Assembly: GCA_020444045.1 (NCBI GenBank) | Contig: JAHLLS010000013.1 | Coordinates: 99,275-163,274, forward strand | From: Deltaproteobacteria bacterium | GTDB taxonomy: Bacteria; Desulfobacterota; Desulfobacteria; Desulfobacterales; UBA5852 | Reading direction: 5' to 3' | Length of the DNA stretch: 64,000 nt | Shown: in pieces, positions 25,872 through 35,463 of the stretch | Numbering within the stretch: the first letter of the stretch is position 1 | How the letters are laid out: each line of letters opens with the position of its first letter | The notes under the pieces: model-generated | What the model was told of the DNA's origin: nothing | Databases searched by the model: none | What the model saw: the letters and a program-made list of their open reading frames with translations, nothing else | Made by a program: the position numbers and the translations under genes

Positions 25872-27545
25872 ATGAAACGCCGGAGCGCTCAAATTCTCAG
25901 AAGACCTGATTGGTCCGTTATCCGCGGTTTGTACAAATCCATGGGCTACAGCGATTACGATCTCGACCGGCCGCTGATCGGCGTGGCCAACTCCTGGAAC
26001 CGGGTTGTGCCCGGACATTACAACTTAAACCAGGTTTCGGAATACGTGAAGCAGGGTATCTTTCAAGCGGGAGGCGCCCCTGTGGAATTTGGGTTTATCG
26101 CCGCCTGTGACGGTATCGCTAATGGGCATGAAGGGATGAAGTATATTCTTCCTTCAAGAGACCTTATCGCCAACGATCTTGAAGTCATGGTTGAGGCTCA
26201 CCGGCTGGACGCCGTGGTTATGCTGGGGTCCTGTGACAAAATCGTGCCCGGCATGCTGATGGCGGCCGCCCGTATGGACTTGCCCGCGCTCATCGTGGTC
26301 GGCGGCCCTATGGAGGGGGGATGCCAGTTCGATAACCGCGCCTCTGATATCACGTCGCTTACCGAAGGGCTCGGCATGCTCAAATCGGGAAAGATTGACG
26401 AAGCCACCTTTAATCGGTTGGAAGACTGCGCCGGGCCGACATGCGGGTCCTGTTCGTTTCTTGGCACGGCCAACACCATGTGCTGCGTTGCCGAAGCCAT
26501 GGGTATGCTCCTGCCCGGAAGCGGCACCATACCGGCCACACACGCCGACCGGCTGCGGGCGGCTCAGTTGTCGGGCCGTATGATAGTCAAGTTGGTGGAA
26601 GAGGGCATTACGGCCCGTCGCATCATAAACGATAAAGGCATAGAAAACGCCGCGCGTGTCAGCGCCGCTATTGGCGGATCCACCAATGTGGCCTTGCATC
26701 TTCCGGCGGTGGCGTACGAAGCGGACTGTGAAGTAACCATGGATAGCTTTGAAGAATGGTTCCGCACAACCCCGCATATAGCCAAAATGAACCCGGCGGC
26801 GCCCGCCAATGTGCCCGATTTCCATCAGGCTGGAGGTATCCCCGCGGTTATGAAGGAGATATTGCCGCTCCTGCACGGAGACGCGCTGACCGTGAGCGGC
26901 GAGACTGTCGCCGTAAATGTGGCCGATGCCCGTATCAATGACAGCGGTATCATCAGGACTGTGGCCGATCCCTGGGCCGCCGAAGGCGGGCTGGCCATCT
27001 TGCGCGGTAATCTGGCGCCGGACACCGCCATCACCAAACCGGCGGCGATTGTTCCCGAGCTTCGGACCTTCACCGGTGAAGCCCGCTGTTTTGACAGCGA
27101 GGAGGACGCGGATAAGGCCATTCTCGAGGGCGGAATCCAAGAAGGGCAGGTCGTGGTTATCCGCTACGAAGGACCCAAGGGCGGCCCCGGTATGAGGGAA
27201 ATGTACAAGGCCATGAAGTTGCTGTACGGTCAAGGATTGGCGCTGAAAACCGCGCTGATTACTGACGGCCGCTTCTCCGGCACCAACAACGGCTGTTTTG
27301 TGGGCCATATTTCGCCCGAAGCCGCCGAAGGTGGGCCTTTGGCGATTGTCAAGGATGGCGACCGTATAACTATCGACATCCCCAACCGCTCGCTCCAGCT
27401 GCATGTCCCGGACGATGAGATAAAGGACAGGCTCGCGCAGTGGAAAAAGCCGGAGCCGAAAATCAAGAAGGGATATCTGGCGCTCTATGCGCGTCTGGCC
27501 GAGTCCGCGGACAAGGGGGCCATCATACGGCATAAATTCGATTAA
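25872..27545 (+). CDS. ilvD: Dihydroxy-acid dehydratase / sugar-acid dehydratase (IlvD/Edd family)
   Basis: This 557-residue iron-sulfur dehydratase either makes 2-keto acids for branched-chain amino acids or dehydrates an aldonic acid. VANSWNRVVPGHYNL near residue 36, GSCDKIVPGMLMAA near 117 (cluster Cys) and GPTCGSCSFLGTANTM near 188 (cluster Cys), then DGRFSGTNNG near 466, are all present. The segment around residue 40 lacks the extra Cys of the 2Fe-2S plant-type enzymes, so a labile 4Fe-4S cluster is more likely. IlvD is the default call; no other isoleucine-valine gene is nearby and a sugar-acid locus lies 8 kb away, so an aldonate dehydratase remains possible. Confidence 0.82.
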   Translation: MKRRSAQILRRPDWSVIRGLYKSMGYSDYDLDRPLIGVANSWNRVVPGHYNLNQVSEYVKQGIFQAGGAPVEFGFIAACDGIANGHEGMKYILPSRDLIANDLEVMVEAHRLDAVVMLGSCDKIVPGMLMAAARMDLPALIVVGGPMEGGCQFDNRASDITSLTEGLGMLKSGKIDEATFNRLEDCAGPTCGSCSFLGTANTMCCVAEAMGMLLPGSGTIPATHADRLRAAQLSGRMIVKLVEEGITARRIINDKGIENAARVSAAIGGSTNVALHLPAVAYEADCEVTMDSFEEWFRTTPHIAKMNPAAPANVPDFHQAGGIPAVMKEILPLLHGDALTVSGETVAVNVADARINDSGIIRTVADPWAAEGGLAILRGNLAPDTAITKPAAIVPELRTFTGEARCFDSEEDADKAILEGGIQEGQVVVIRYEGPKGGPGMREMYKAMKLLYGQGLALKTALITDGRFSGTNNGCFVGHISPEAAEGGPLAIVKDGDRITIDIPNRSLQLHVPDDEIKDRLAQWKKPEPKIKKGYLALYARLAESADKGAIIRHKFD

Positions 27546-27623
27546 AAGGTTTCCTTGCAGAAAATAAGGCTGCTCTTTCGGAAGCGCGGGCCGGATAAGC
27601 AGACGGGCGCGGTTCGGGAAAGA

Positions 27624-28679
27624 CTAAGGAGATTTTTCCGCCGCCAGGATCTCCCACCGTGAAACCCAGGCGACGCCCAATCGGCCTTCACGAGTGGTGA
27701 GGACTGCCGGATCGCCCAAGGGGCAGCAATCCCGGGGGCGGTCCAGATCGGCGGTGAGTCGCGAACCTGTGTCGAATCGCACTTTTCTGCTCCCCCTGCC
27801 TTTGATGAAGCTCTTTGCGACCGTGGCCCGTATCTGTTTTTCCGGCGTATCGTCCAGGAAGCCATTGGCGGAATACAGCGAACCGACAGTCAGGAAAAAG
27901 AAGGCCGGAAGTCCCAGGGCCAGCGCCAGCCCTGTCATTAGATGGCGGTCGGTTCTGCGTCTGGTCAGAAGTAAGGAACATAAACCATACACTGCGGCCA
28001 GCCCCAGGCCGTAGGGTAGCGCAAGAGCGGACATGTCCCAAAACGAGGCGTAGAGAGGAGGATAAAGCTCCGTTCCCACCGCCAGAAAAACTATCCCCAC
28101 CACCAGACATACCACCAGCGGCGCCGCGAGTCTGAAACGGAGCGCGCCGCTGTCGACGGCGGGACCCACGGTGGACCCCGGTACGCCATAATGAAAGCGG
28201 GCCAGTTGATCGAGCCAGTCCAAAGCTGCGCTAACCATAGGCGCCGGGACTATTTCATCAGGCTCCAGCCTGATTATAAGCGACGCGCCTGCTTGTTCGA
28301 AACGAACCTGCGAGACTCTTTGTTCCAGCAGCTTGAGAAGACGTTCACGGAACCAGGAGCGAGAAAGGGCGGTTTGAGTCGAATCAGCGTCCCCGGTGTC
28401 GATGAAAACTTTCCGGTTGAAATATTCGTCAGGAGTGGCGAAGTCCCGCGCCAGACCTATGGCCAGACAAAGGCGGTCGAACCACTTCTTTCGTCGCGCG
28501 GAAAGCTTCCAGTTAACCCTCATGGGGAGGGTAACCGTGAGTTTCGGTGGGCTGGAACGTCCCTGAGGGGTGTACGAACAGATGAAGGGGACGCCGTTGA
28601 GATATCCGGATACACTGGATTCAATGGTCAGCTTGTTGAGCGAAATATCGCAGCCGGTTTCTTCGGCGATCAGGCGCAA
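27624..28679 (-). CDS. Hypothetical membrane protein, true start unclear
   Basis: From TTG at 28679 this is a 351-residue protein with hydrophobic segments at about residues 183-203, 218-238 and 247-265 and no recognised family. The same frame stays open for 59 more codons upstream, back to the stop of the MlaA gene (28857-28859). That extension encodes a further membrane helix (about 25 residues, AILIAFAAFAVLTSFVVLFL then KWYVKK), so translation probably begins upstream of the TTG, yet no ATG, GTG or TTG occurs there. A CTG or ATC start, coupling to mlaA, or an assembly error are possible. It is convergent with the dehydratase gene. Confidence 0.6.
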   Translation of the reverse strand: MRLIAEETGCDISLNKLTIESSVSGYLNGVPFICSYTPQGRSSPPKLTVTLPMRVNWKLSARRKKWFDRLCLAIGLARDFATPDEYFNRKVFIDTGDADSTQTALSRSWFRERLLKLLEQRVSQVRFEQAGASLIIRLEPDEIVPAPMVSAALDWLDQLARFHYGVPGSTVGPAVDSGALRFRLAAPLVVCLVVGIVFLAVGTELYPPLYASFWDMSALALPYGLGLAAVYGLCSLLLTRRRTDRHLMTGLALALGLPAFFFLTVGSLYSANGFLDDTPEKQIRATVAKSFIKGRGSRKVRFDTGSRLTADLDRPRDCCPLGDPAVLTTREGRLGVAWVSRWEILAAEKSP

Positions 28680-28825
28680 GGCGCCATTTGATTTTTTTAC
28701 GTACCACTTAACTATGAGGAATAGTACGACAAATGAGGTCAGAACCGCGAAGGCGGCGAAAGCGATCAGGATGGCATCGTGACGCCAATCAGAGAATCCC
28801 GTGATTCGAAGGCTGGATATTTCGA

Positions 28826-28843
28826 GGCCGCGATAACGCGGCC
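28826..28843. terminator. GC-rich hairpin after the MlaA gene
   Basis: GGCCGCG and CGCGGCC pair around an ATAA loop, 14 bases beyond the MlaA stop codon. There is no T run, so it is at best a weak or factor-assisted terminator or an RNA-stabilising hairpin. It lies inside the possible upstream extension of the next gene. Confidence 0.4.
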
Positions 28844-28856
28844 CCGTTACGTTCCG

Positions 28857-29702
28857 CTACTCCTGCACTTTCTTCTTTCGGCTCTCCACGTAGGCGTTGC
28901 GTAAGGCAATATACGGGTCGAGGGCGCCTTTTTTGAGCGCCTCATAATCACCGAGCGTCAGAGAGGCGCCGTTGACCGTGTCGGCTGCCCTGATGGCAAG
29001 GCTGTCCGGGAAAAACGGAGTGACATAGCTGACCGGATCAAGGAAGTAATCACCCGCCAAACCAATGCCGTCACGCGCGGTGGAAGGCCCGATCAGGGGC
29101 AGAATCAGGTAAAAGCCGTTTCCGACACCCCATTTACCGAGTGTCTGCCCGAAATCCTCGGGGCTGGCCTCATAACCGTTATATTTCTTTGCGACGTCTA
29201 CGAATCCAAAGCCGAACATGGTATTGATCGCAAAACGCGCCAATTCCCGCTCCGCGCCTTCCCCTTTGCCCTGCAACAGATTATTTATAAACCGGATGGG
29301 AAAGACGAGATTGGTGAAAAAGTTGTCTATGCCGGTCCTGACCACCTGCGGGAACACGAATTTGTAACCCTGCGCCACAGGCTTAAGGAGCCAGAAATAG
29401 AATTTATCATTGAAGTGATAGGCGGCTATATTCCAAAAGTACAGAGGGTCGGCAATTTCCGCCTCCACCCCCGCCTCATCCGTATCGATTTCGATATCAT
29501 CGAGCACGAAGTCTTCGCCAAATTCATCCTTTTTTCCCGAAGATTCTTCCGCGGCCGCCAGCACTATGAACGGGCGAGGCTCATATGACTGACTGAACTC
29601 ATTGGGCAGCGGCTGATCGGAATGATGAGTGACCGGCGGCGCGCTTGCGCACCCGATCGCCAGGAAAGCCACAACAGCAAAAAGAGAGAGTAGCTTTTTC
29701 AT
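28857..29702 (-). CDS. mlaA: MlaA (VacJ) outer-membrane lipoprotein
   Basis: It is an outer-membrane lipoprotein that removes phospholipids from the outer leaflet and passes them to MlaC. The signal peptide ends in the lipobox LAIGCAS (Cys at residue 18). After an acidic linker (about 30-85) the MlaA domain runs to the end: DPLYFWNIAAYHFNDKFYFW, FFTNLVFPIRFINNLLQGK, ELARFAINTMFGFGFVDVA and LPLIGPSTARDGIGLAGDYF are all family signatures. The long acidic linker is unusual compared with E. coli. It is 30 bases downstream of an MlaC-like gene; the MlaFEDB transporter is not in the window. Confidence 0.93.
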   Translation of the reverse strand: MKKLLSLFAVVAFLAIGCASAPPVTHHSDQPLPNEFSQSYEPRPFIVLAAAEESSGKKDEFGEDFVLDDIEIDTDEAGVEAEIADPLYFWNIAAYHFNDKFYFWLLKPVAQGYKFVFPQVVRTGIDNFFTNLVFPIRFINNLLQGKGEGAERELARFAINTMFGFGFVDVAKKYNGYEASPEDFGQTLGKWGVGNGFYLILPLIGPSTARDGIGLAGDYFLDPVSYVTPFFPDSLAIRAADTVNGASLTLGDYEALKKGALDPYIALRNAYVESRKKKVQE

Positions 29703-29732
29703 AAGATCAGGTTCCTTTCCGTGGGATGGCGC

Positions 29733-30323
29733 TTACGAGGCCTTTGCTTTTTCCTGCAATGTTTTGATCAGCTCTTCGGGAGTTTGTTTGTTTAAAATGT
29801 CGTTGAACTGACTCCGATAATTCTTAATCAGGCTCACACCTTCGATTATAACATCATAGACCTTCCATTTATTATCTTTCTGGATCATTCTGTAAAAAAT
29901 GGGGATATCCCCGGAAGGCGCAATAACTTTTGTCTGAACTTCCGCTTTGTCGTTGGAGAACAGCTTTTCGTTGGTGTATTCTACTTTTTCATCCTTGTAC
30001 GCGAGAATTCGATCCATGTAGACGCCTTCAAGCAGGTCACGGTAAAGGGGCACGAATTCTTTTCGTTGCTCAACGCTCAATTTATTCCAGTTTCTTCCCA
30101 GGGTTCGTTTTGACAATTCGATGTAGTCGAACATCTCATTGCTGATCGCCCTGATCTGGTCTTTCTTTTTTTCCAGGATGGATTTATCGTCTTTTGAGCC
30201 TTCAGCCAGCACCGACAGGACTTCGTTTACACGCTTTTCAACTGTCTGCAAAGGAGCGTCCGCGAAAACAACACTTGGCGCCGCAAATAGAAAGATAAGC
30301 AAGATGATAGCGATTTTTTTCAT
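29733..30323 (-). CDS. mlaC: MlaC-like periplasmic phospholipid-binding protein
   Basis: It shuttles phospholipid between MlaA and the inner-membrane MlaFEDB complex. The ATG at 30323 is chosen because GGGGGGCTC precedes it. Residues 1-21 are a signal peptide (IAIILLIFLFAAPSVVFADA). The body has the MlaC/Ttg2D pattern: LGRNWNKLSVEQRKEFVPLY near residue 75, a strand with KVIAPSGDIPIFYRM and WKVYDVIIEGVSLIKNYRSQ near 150-169. Its 196 residues are the normal length. It is the first gene of the mlaC-mlaA pair. Confidence 0.9.
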   Translation of the reverse strand: MKKIAIILLIFLFAAPSVVFADAPLQTVEKRVNEVLSVLAEGSKDDKSILEKKKDQIRAISNEMFDYIELSKRTLGRNWNKLSVEQRKEFVPLYRDLLEGVYMDRILAYKDEKVEYTNEKLFSNDKAEVQTKVIAPSGDIPIFYRMIQKDNKWKVYDVIIEGVSLIKNYRSQFNDILNKQTPEELIKTLQEKAKAS

Positions 30324-30821
30324 ACACGAGCCCCCCATGGGTCAAAGGTTAGATTTCATCGCCGCGCTTTTTGGGGCGAAAAGGGAATAAGCATCACAAA
30401 TTAGAGCAATTATCAAGCTATCTTACAAGAATGTCATGGTGAGTGATCGAAGGATCACCCTTAAATTATAATACGCCTCAATATATTTAGATACCACTTT
30501 TCCGATTTTCAGGCGAGTCCAAATTGCCTTGACGCGCATTTTTAAGTAGAGATTAAGAGTGATATGGTAGGAGGAGCCACTTTATTTTATTAAAATACCG
30601 TTAATTGGGGTTCAAAGCCGCAAAGAAGCGTTAAACTGGGACGTATTTTATCCGGAAAGGAATCGTGTAACCGCTAACAGGGGAAGGGGAGGCCGCCGGA
30701 GTCAAGGTTAGGAATGTCGACCCTTGGCGTTTGTTCGAAAGGTAGCCGAGCGAGGGCCTTTTGCCTTTCTGAAACACGCATCAATGATTAGAGTTCAAAG
30801 CAAAACCGAACTGAGATTATC
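30324..30821. other. 498-base divergent gap
   Basis: It separates the mlaC gene (minus) and the acylase gene (plus). It contains a short hairpin, GTGATC (30443-30448) with GATCAC (30453-30458), followed by a purine-rich AT stretch. No gene, terminator or clear promoter could be supported. Confidence 0.4.
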
Positions 30822-33098
30822 ATGACTCTCCATAATCGTTTTCTGACATTTCTGATTTTGCTTCTCACGCTGAACGGTTGTTTTATTTTCAAGGGTCTGC
30901 CCGAGCCGGTGGGAACGGATGAACGTCTGCAAACCTTCCCTGTTAAAAACGCCCCGCTCCGTGAGACGGTCACCATATATTGGGACGATCATCTGATTCC
31001 CTTCATAGAAGCCCAAAACGATGGTGATCTGGCGTTAACCCTTGGAGTGGTCCATGCGCACCTTCGTCTGGCCCAGATGGAATTGTTCCGGCAGGCGTCG
31101 TCGGGCCGCCTGGCGGAAACACTGGGACCTTATTTCACGGATATCGATTACGGCTTGCGCATACTGGGCTTCAGGGAAGCGGCCTTGACAATCGAAAAAA
31201 ATCTGCCGGAGTCCACACGGCAGTGGATAGAGCGTTACGTTCAGGGAATCAATTACTATAAACGGGAGCAAAAGGAAAAACCGCACGAGGCGTACCTCAT
31301 GAAATTTCGTTCCACCCCCTGGACGGTCACGGACGTTCTCACCATCAGCCGTATGTTCGGCGCGGACGTCAACTGGATCACCTATTTTCAGCTGCTCCCG
31401 CTTTGGGGAACCCCTGACTGGCCGAAAGTCTGGAGCCGGGTTCTGACGAACGGCCGCATGAGTATCCCCAGTTTCGCGCGGCAAGAGGACATACTGCCCG
31501 CCATGTTCGCGGCTTTCAGCAAATCGGGCAGCAACTCGATCGCCATAGGGCCGGTTAGATCGGCTACTTCGGCGGCGATCATGGCCAATGATCCTCATCT
31601 GGGTATTCAGATCCCCAATCTCTGGCTCATAGCGGGCTACAAATCCCCCTCGTATCATGTGGTGGGGCTCATGCTGCCGGGGCTGCCCGTGATGGCTTTG
31701 GGACGAAATCCAGACCTCGCCTGGGGCGGCACGAACATGCGCGCCGCGTCCAGCGATCTGTACGATGTTTCCGGTATTCCGGAGTCGTCCATGGAGAAAC
31801 GGACCGAGCGGATAACCGTTCGCTGGTGGTTCGATAAAGAGGTCACCGTGCGGGTAACGCCCTGGGGGCCGGTGATTACCGATACCCCGTTGTTGAAAAA
31901 ATATAAAGGGCCGCCGTTGGCCCTGCGATGGGCGGGCCATGAAGCGAGCGACGAAATCGGCGCGCTGCTGCAAGCGAACCGCGCGGCCTCGCGTGAAGAC
32001 TTCATAAACTCCTGGTCCGAATATGGCGTGTCCGGCCAAAATATTCTTTTTGCGGACCGGTGGGGCGACATCGGGCATGTGCTGGCGGTCAAACTTCCGC
32101 GCCGCGAGTATGATCAGCCTCCGGGGCTGTTTCTCGATCCTCGGGATCGCCACGCCGCATGGAATGGTTACGTCACTGCACAGGATCTGCCCTCCATCGT
32201 CAATCCGCCCGAGGGATTCCTGGCGTCCTCCAACAATCTTCCGGTGAAAACGGAACCGGAGATCGGCTTTTTCTTCATGGACAATGACAGGATCAGACGG
32301 ATTAAGTCGTTGATAGGCGCCCAAGAAACCGTCGATCAGCAATTCGTTCGTTCGCTTCAGCATGATGTGGTTTCTCCCAGCGCAGTGGAATTGCGGGATT
32401 TCATACTGAAAATATCGGATGGACAAAGGGAGAGATCCGGTTTAATTGAAATTTTGGCGCAGTGGGATGGCCGGCTCGCGCATGACTCACGCGGCGCTTT
32501 GGTCTTTGGCCTGCTTTGTTATCGTATGGCGGAGGTGTATTATGGAAACCTGCTAAACCCGGCGGCCGCCAAAACGATGATCAGGTCCGCCAGTTTGACG
32601 GAGATGTTGCTCGAGGACTGGAAAGGTGAGGATTGGCAAACGCTCCAAAACACGCTGACAGAAGCGGCGGCGGCCGCTCGAAAAGACATGGAGCGATGGG
32701 ATGTATGGGGCGATATGCACCGCCTGCAATTGAGCCATATACTAAGCCGTATTCCGCTGTTGGGGCGGCGCTATATTTTCGAGGATTACCCGGCGAGCGG
32801 TGGGTCCACCACCGTTATGAAGACGGCGCATACACCCACCAGCGAACGTCACGCGGCCTTTTACGGCTCCAACGCCCGGCACATATCTGAGATGTCCGGC
32901 CTTGATAATAACTGGTTTCTGCTTCTGGGAGGGCAGGACGGCTGGCTGGGGAGCGATCATCTGACCGACCAGGCGGCGCTCTGGCGCGAGAACAAATACA
33001 TACGAGTTCCTCTCCGGCTCTCTTCCATAAAGACGAACTTCCGTCGACGGATAATACTGGAGCCGAAACCCGGGGAGGGCCCTGTTGCTTCCAACTGA
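30822..33098 (+). CDS. Penicillin-acylase-family N-terminal-nucleophile hydrolase (lipoprotein)
   Basis: This 758-residue enzyme hydrolyses an amide, as penicillin acylases and acyl-homoserine-lactone acylases do. A short signal peptide ends in LTLNGCF, a likely lipobox with Cys at residue 20. The nucleophile is the Ser following Gly in KSGSNSIAIGP near residue 240, where autoproteolysis would create alpha and beta chains. DPHLGIQIPNLW and GLPVMALGRNPDLAWGGTN that follow are family signatures. The substrate is not deducible; a quorum-signal acylase or a penicillin-type acylase are both possible. It probably acts in the periplasm, tethered to a membrane. Confidence 0.87.
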   Translation: MTLHNRFLTFLILLLTLNGCFIFKGLPEPVGTDERLQTFPVKNAPLRETVTIYWDDHLIPFIEAQNDGDLALTLGVVHAHLRLAQMELFRQASSGRLAETLGPYFTDIDYGLRILGFREAALTIEKNLPESTRQWIERYVQGINYYKREQKEKPHEAYLMKFRSTPWTVTDVLTISRMFGADVNWITYFQLLPLWGTPDWPKVWSRVLTNGRMSIPSFARQEDILPAMFAAFSKSGSNSIAIGPVRSATSAAIMANDPHLGIQIPNLWLIAGYKSPSYHVVGLMLPGLPVMALGRNPDLAWGGTNMRAASSDLYDVSGIPESSMEKRTERITVRWWFDKEVTVRVTPWGPVITDTPLLKKYKGPPLALRWAGHEASDEIGALLQANRAASREDFINSWSEYGVSGQNILFADRWGDIGHVLAVKLPRREYDQPPGLFLDPRDRHAAWNGYVTAQDLPSIVNPPEGFLASSNNLPVKTEPEIGFFFMDNDRIRRIKSLIGAQETVDQQFVRSLQHDVVSPSAVELRDFILKISDGQRERSGLIEILAQWDGRLAHDSRGALVFGLLCYRMAEVYYGNLLNPAAAKTMIRSASLTEMLLEDWKGEDWQTLQNTLTEAAAAARKDMERWDVWGDMHRLQLSHILSRIPLLGRRYIFEDYPASGGSTTVMKTAHTPTSERHAAFYGSNARHISEMSGLDNNWFLLLGGQDGWLGSDHLTDQAALWRENKYIRVPLRLSSIKTNFRRRIILEPKPGEGPVASN

Positions 33099-33145
33099 GT
33101 CGCGCCGAATAAAAACAACCTGAAACATCTTACATGGGTGGCGTC

Positions 33146-33910
33146 ATGGGTATACGCGTAAAGATTTTGCTCGGTTTTCTGATACTGACCGCCATGCTTT
33201 TTATCGCAGGTTTTTGGTCTGTGTACGAATTGACTAATGTTGGAGAGTCTGTCCAAAACATTCTGGACGATAATTACCGGAGCATCAACTCCGCCAGGGT
33301 GATGGTGGAAGCGCTGGAACGGGAAGACAGCGCCATATTGCTTCTGCTTTCCGGAAAATGGAAACAGGGGCGGGATATCATGAACGCGGCCGACCGATCT
33401 TTCCGGGAAAGCTTGAAGACGGCGTCGGCCAATGTCACGATCTCCGGTGAAGAAGATCGCATCGATAAAATTGATAAATCATACAGCGCTTACAAGGAAG
33501 TCTGGATCAGACCTATTGTGGGGACGAACAAGGAAAACAGTCTGGACTGGTACTTCAGTGAAATCCATCCGGCCTTTGTCAAGGTGAAGGAAGCGGTGTT
33601 CGGTCTGATGTCCCTCAATGAGCAGGTTATGTATAAAACCTCGGTCAATCTCAAGGAAAAGGCTCATCGCGCGGTCATGCCCGGAGTGATTGCCATCATC
33701 GCGGCGCTTGTCTTTACGCTTATCTTCAACTATATGATCAACCACTTCGTGGTCAGCCCTTTGCTGGATATCACCTCGGGTATCAGTAATTTTCTTGAAA
33801 ACGGAACTCCCTTTACCTACAGCGTGGAAACCAACGATGAACTCTATAATCTGAGCCTGCTGGTTCGTGAACTGATGGTCAAGTACGAACAAAAAGCGTC
33901 GGTAAAATGA
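33146..33910 (+). CDS. Sensor-like membrane protein with four-helix periplasmic domain and HAMP
   Basis: This protein of about 254 residues has two membrane segments (about residues 5-25 and 172-193 in this numbering). The helical periplasmic domain between them resembles those of chemoreceptors and histidine kinases, and a HAMP-like region follows the second segment (HFVVSPLLDITSGISNFLEN). It then stops after about 30 residues, with no kinase, cyclase or receptor output domain. Its last four bases (ATGA) overlap the start of the TrkH gene, so it may regulate potassium transport. ATG 33146 has GGGTGG upstream; ATG 33134 is an alternative. Confidence 0.75.
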   Translation: MGIRVKILLGFLILTAMLFIAGFWSVYELTNVGESVQNILDDNYRSINSARVMVEALEREDSAILLLLSGKWKQGRDIMNAADRSFRESLKTASANVTISGEEDRIDKIDKSYSAYKEVWIRPIVGTNKENSLDWYFSEIHPAFVKVKEAVFGLMSLNEQVMYKTSVNLKEKAHRAVMPGVIAIIAALVFTLIFNYMINHFVVSPLLDITSGISNFLENGTPFTYSVETNDELYNLSLLVRELMVKYEQKASVK

Positions 33911-35346
33911 GGCCTTATGTTGTTTTAAGATATAACGGGTTCATTCTGCTTCTGAACGCGTGCTTTTTGCTGATATCATCCGCGATTTCGGCGTTCCATG
34001 AGGATTCGGCGCTTTTTCCGCTGCTCTACAGCGCGATAGTGGTAGCCCTTTTCGGCGTATTCCCGCTTATTTACACGCCGCCCGCGCAAGAAATCAGCAA
34101 CGAGGAAGGTCTGCTTATCGTGGTGACGAGTTGGCTGCTGTCATGCCTGTCGGGTGTTATACCATACGTGCTGTGGGGGGGTGAATTCACCTTTACCAAC
34201 GCCTGGTTTGAAAGCGTCTCCGGTTTCACCACCACGGGCTCGACGGTCCTCACCGATATCGAAGCGCTGCCGCTGGGACTGCTTTTCTGGCGTTCGGCCA
34301 CTCATTGGATAGGCGGCATTGGCATAATAATCTTCGCGCTGTCTTTGCTTCCATCCATGGGTAAGGCTGGAATGCTTTTGTATCGGTCGGAAATGTCTCC
34401 GCTGGCCGCCGATAATTTTCGCTTCAGGACCAAAAAAACTCTGAAGGTTCTGGTCGTGGTCTACGTGGGGCTCACCATCCTTGAGACGATCGCCCTGCTT
34501 ATCTGCGGTATGGGCTTGTTCGACGCGGTCACACATGCCTTCGCGACCATAGCCACCGGAGGTTTCTCTCCCAAAACTCTGAATGTCGCCTACTTTAATA
34601 GTGTTTCCATCGAAGTGGTGATTATGATCTTCATGGTTCTCTCTGGTATGCATTTCGGATTGTTGTTTGGCGCTGTCTGTGGCGACTGGAAGAGTCTCTG
34701 GAAATCGTCTGTTGCGCGATCCTATATGCTGATGATGGCAATCGGTGTTCTCATAACTACAATCTCTCTGCGCGGCGGCGTTTACAAAAACTGGCCGGAC
34801 GCCTTGCGATACGCCTCCTTTCAACTCATCTCACTCGGCACTTCAACCGGTTTCGCCAACGCCGACTCGGCGTTGTGGCCTTCTTTGTCTGTACTGGTGA
34901 TAATTTTTTTCACCTTGCAATGCGCGTGCGCGGGCTCCACCTCGGGCGGAATAAAGGTCGACCGTTTTGTCCTGTTCTGGGAGGCCCTGAAGATACGAAT
35001 CGCCAGAATCAAACACCCTCACATGGTCGTTACGGCCAAACAAAATGGGGCTCCGGTTGAAGCGGGAGTCTTGGAGGAAAGCGTTCTTTACATCGTTCTG
35101 TATGTGGCGATTATCTTTTTTACGAGCCTGCTTCTCACGGCGTTGGGAGTGGACGGATTGACGGCCTTTACCGGTTCGGCGGCGACCATGGGGAACGCCG
35201 GGCCCGGTTTTGGGACGGTAAGCTCCCTGGGCAATTTCAGTTCCATACCCGCTCCGGGCAAATGGGCCCTTTCCGCGAATATGCTCATCGGCCGACTGGA
35301 AATTTTCAGTATTCTAGTGCTGATAAAAATACGATCATGGAAATGA
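33907..35346 (+). CDS. trkH: TrkH-family potassium uptake channel subunit
   Basis: This 479-residue inner-membrane protein has four membrane-pore-membrane repeats. The four selectivity-filter segments are TTTGST near residue 100, ATGGFSP near 218, GTSTGFAN near 312 and GNAGPGFG near 431; the glycines expected to line the pore are present. It normally needs TrkA, which gates it with nucleotides; no TrkA gene is in the window. Translation is coupled to the preceding sensor-like gene through the ATGA overlap, since no ribosome site is visible before its ATG. Confidence 0.93.
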   Translation: MRPYVVLRYNGFILLLNACFLLISSAISAFHEDSALFPLLYSAIVVALFGVFPLIYTPPAQEISNEEGLLIVVTSWLLSCLSGVIPYVLWGGEFTFTNAWFESVSGFTTTGSTVLTDIEALPLGLLFWRSATHWIGGIGIIIFALSLLPSMGKAGMLLYRSEMSPLAADNFRFRTKKTLKVLVVVYVGLTILETIALLICGMGLFDAVTHAFATIATGGFSPKTLNVAYFNSVSIEVVIMIFMVLSGMHFGLLFGAVCGDWKSLWKSSVARSYMLMMAIGVLITTISLRGGVYKNWPDALRYASFQLISLGTSTGFANADSALWPSLSVLVIIFFTLQCACAGSTSGGIKVDRFVLFWEALKIRIARIKHPHMVVTAKQNGAPVEAGVLEESVLYIVLYVAIIFFTSLLLTALGVDGLTAFTGSAATMGNAGPGFGTVSSLGNFSSIPAPGKWALSANMLIGRLEIFSILVLIKIRSWK

Positions 35347-35463
35347 AAAAAACGGGTAAGTAATCCGGACCGATCCGGGGCCGGGAGACAAACGGATTTC
35401 GACGTCCGGCAAAGTGATTCCCCGATATGGGTTTCAGGAAATCGGGCGCAGCGTATGTGGTGA

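Noticed and set aside
25576..25873. Overlapping open frames of 85-90 codons in the divergent gap before the dehydratase
   Set aside because: They overlap each other on opposite strands, lack ribosome sites and have no recognisable features.
5538..28859. Amber codon recoding (pyrrolysine or TAG read-through) suggested by in-frame TAG codons at 5538 and 28857
   Set aside because: TAG also ends other genes normally (for example at 8067, 18694 and 20120), and no pyrrolysine genes are in the window. A nonsense mutation and a missing or non-standard start are simpler explanations.
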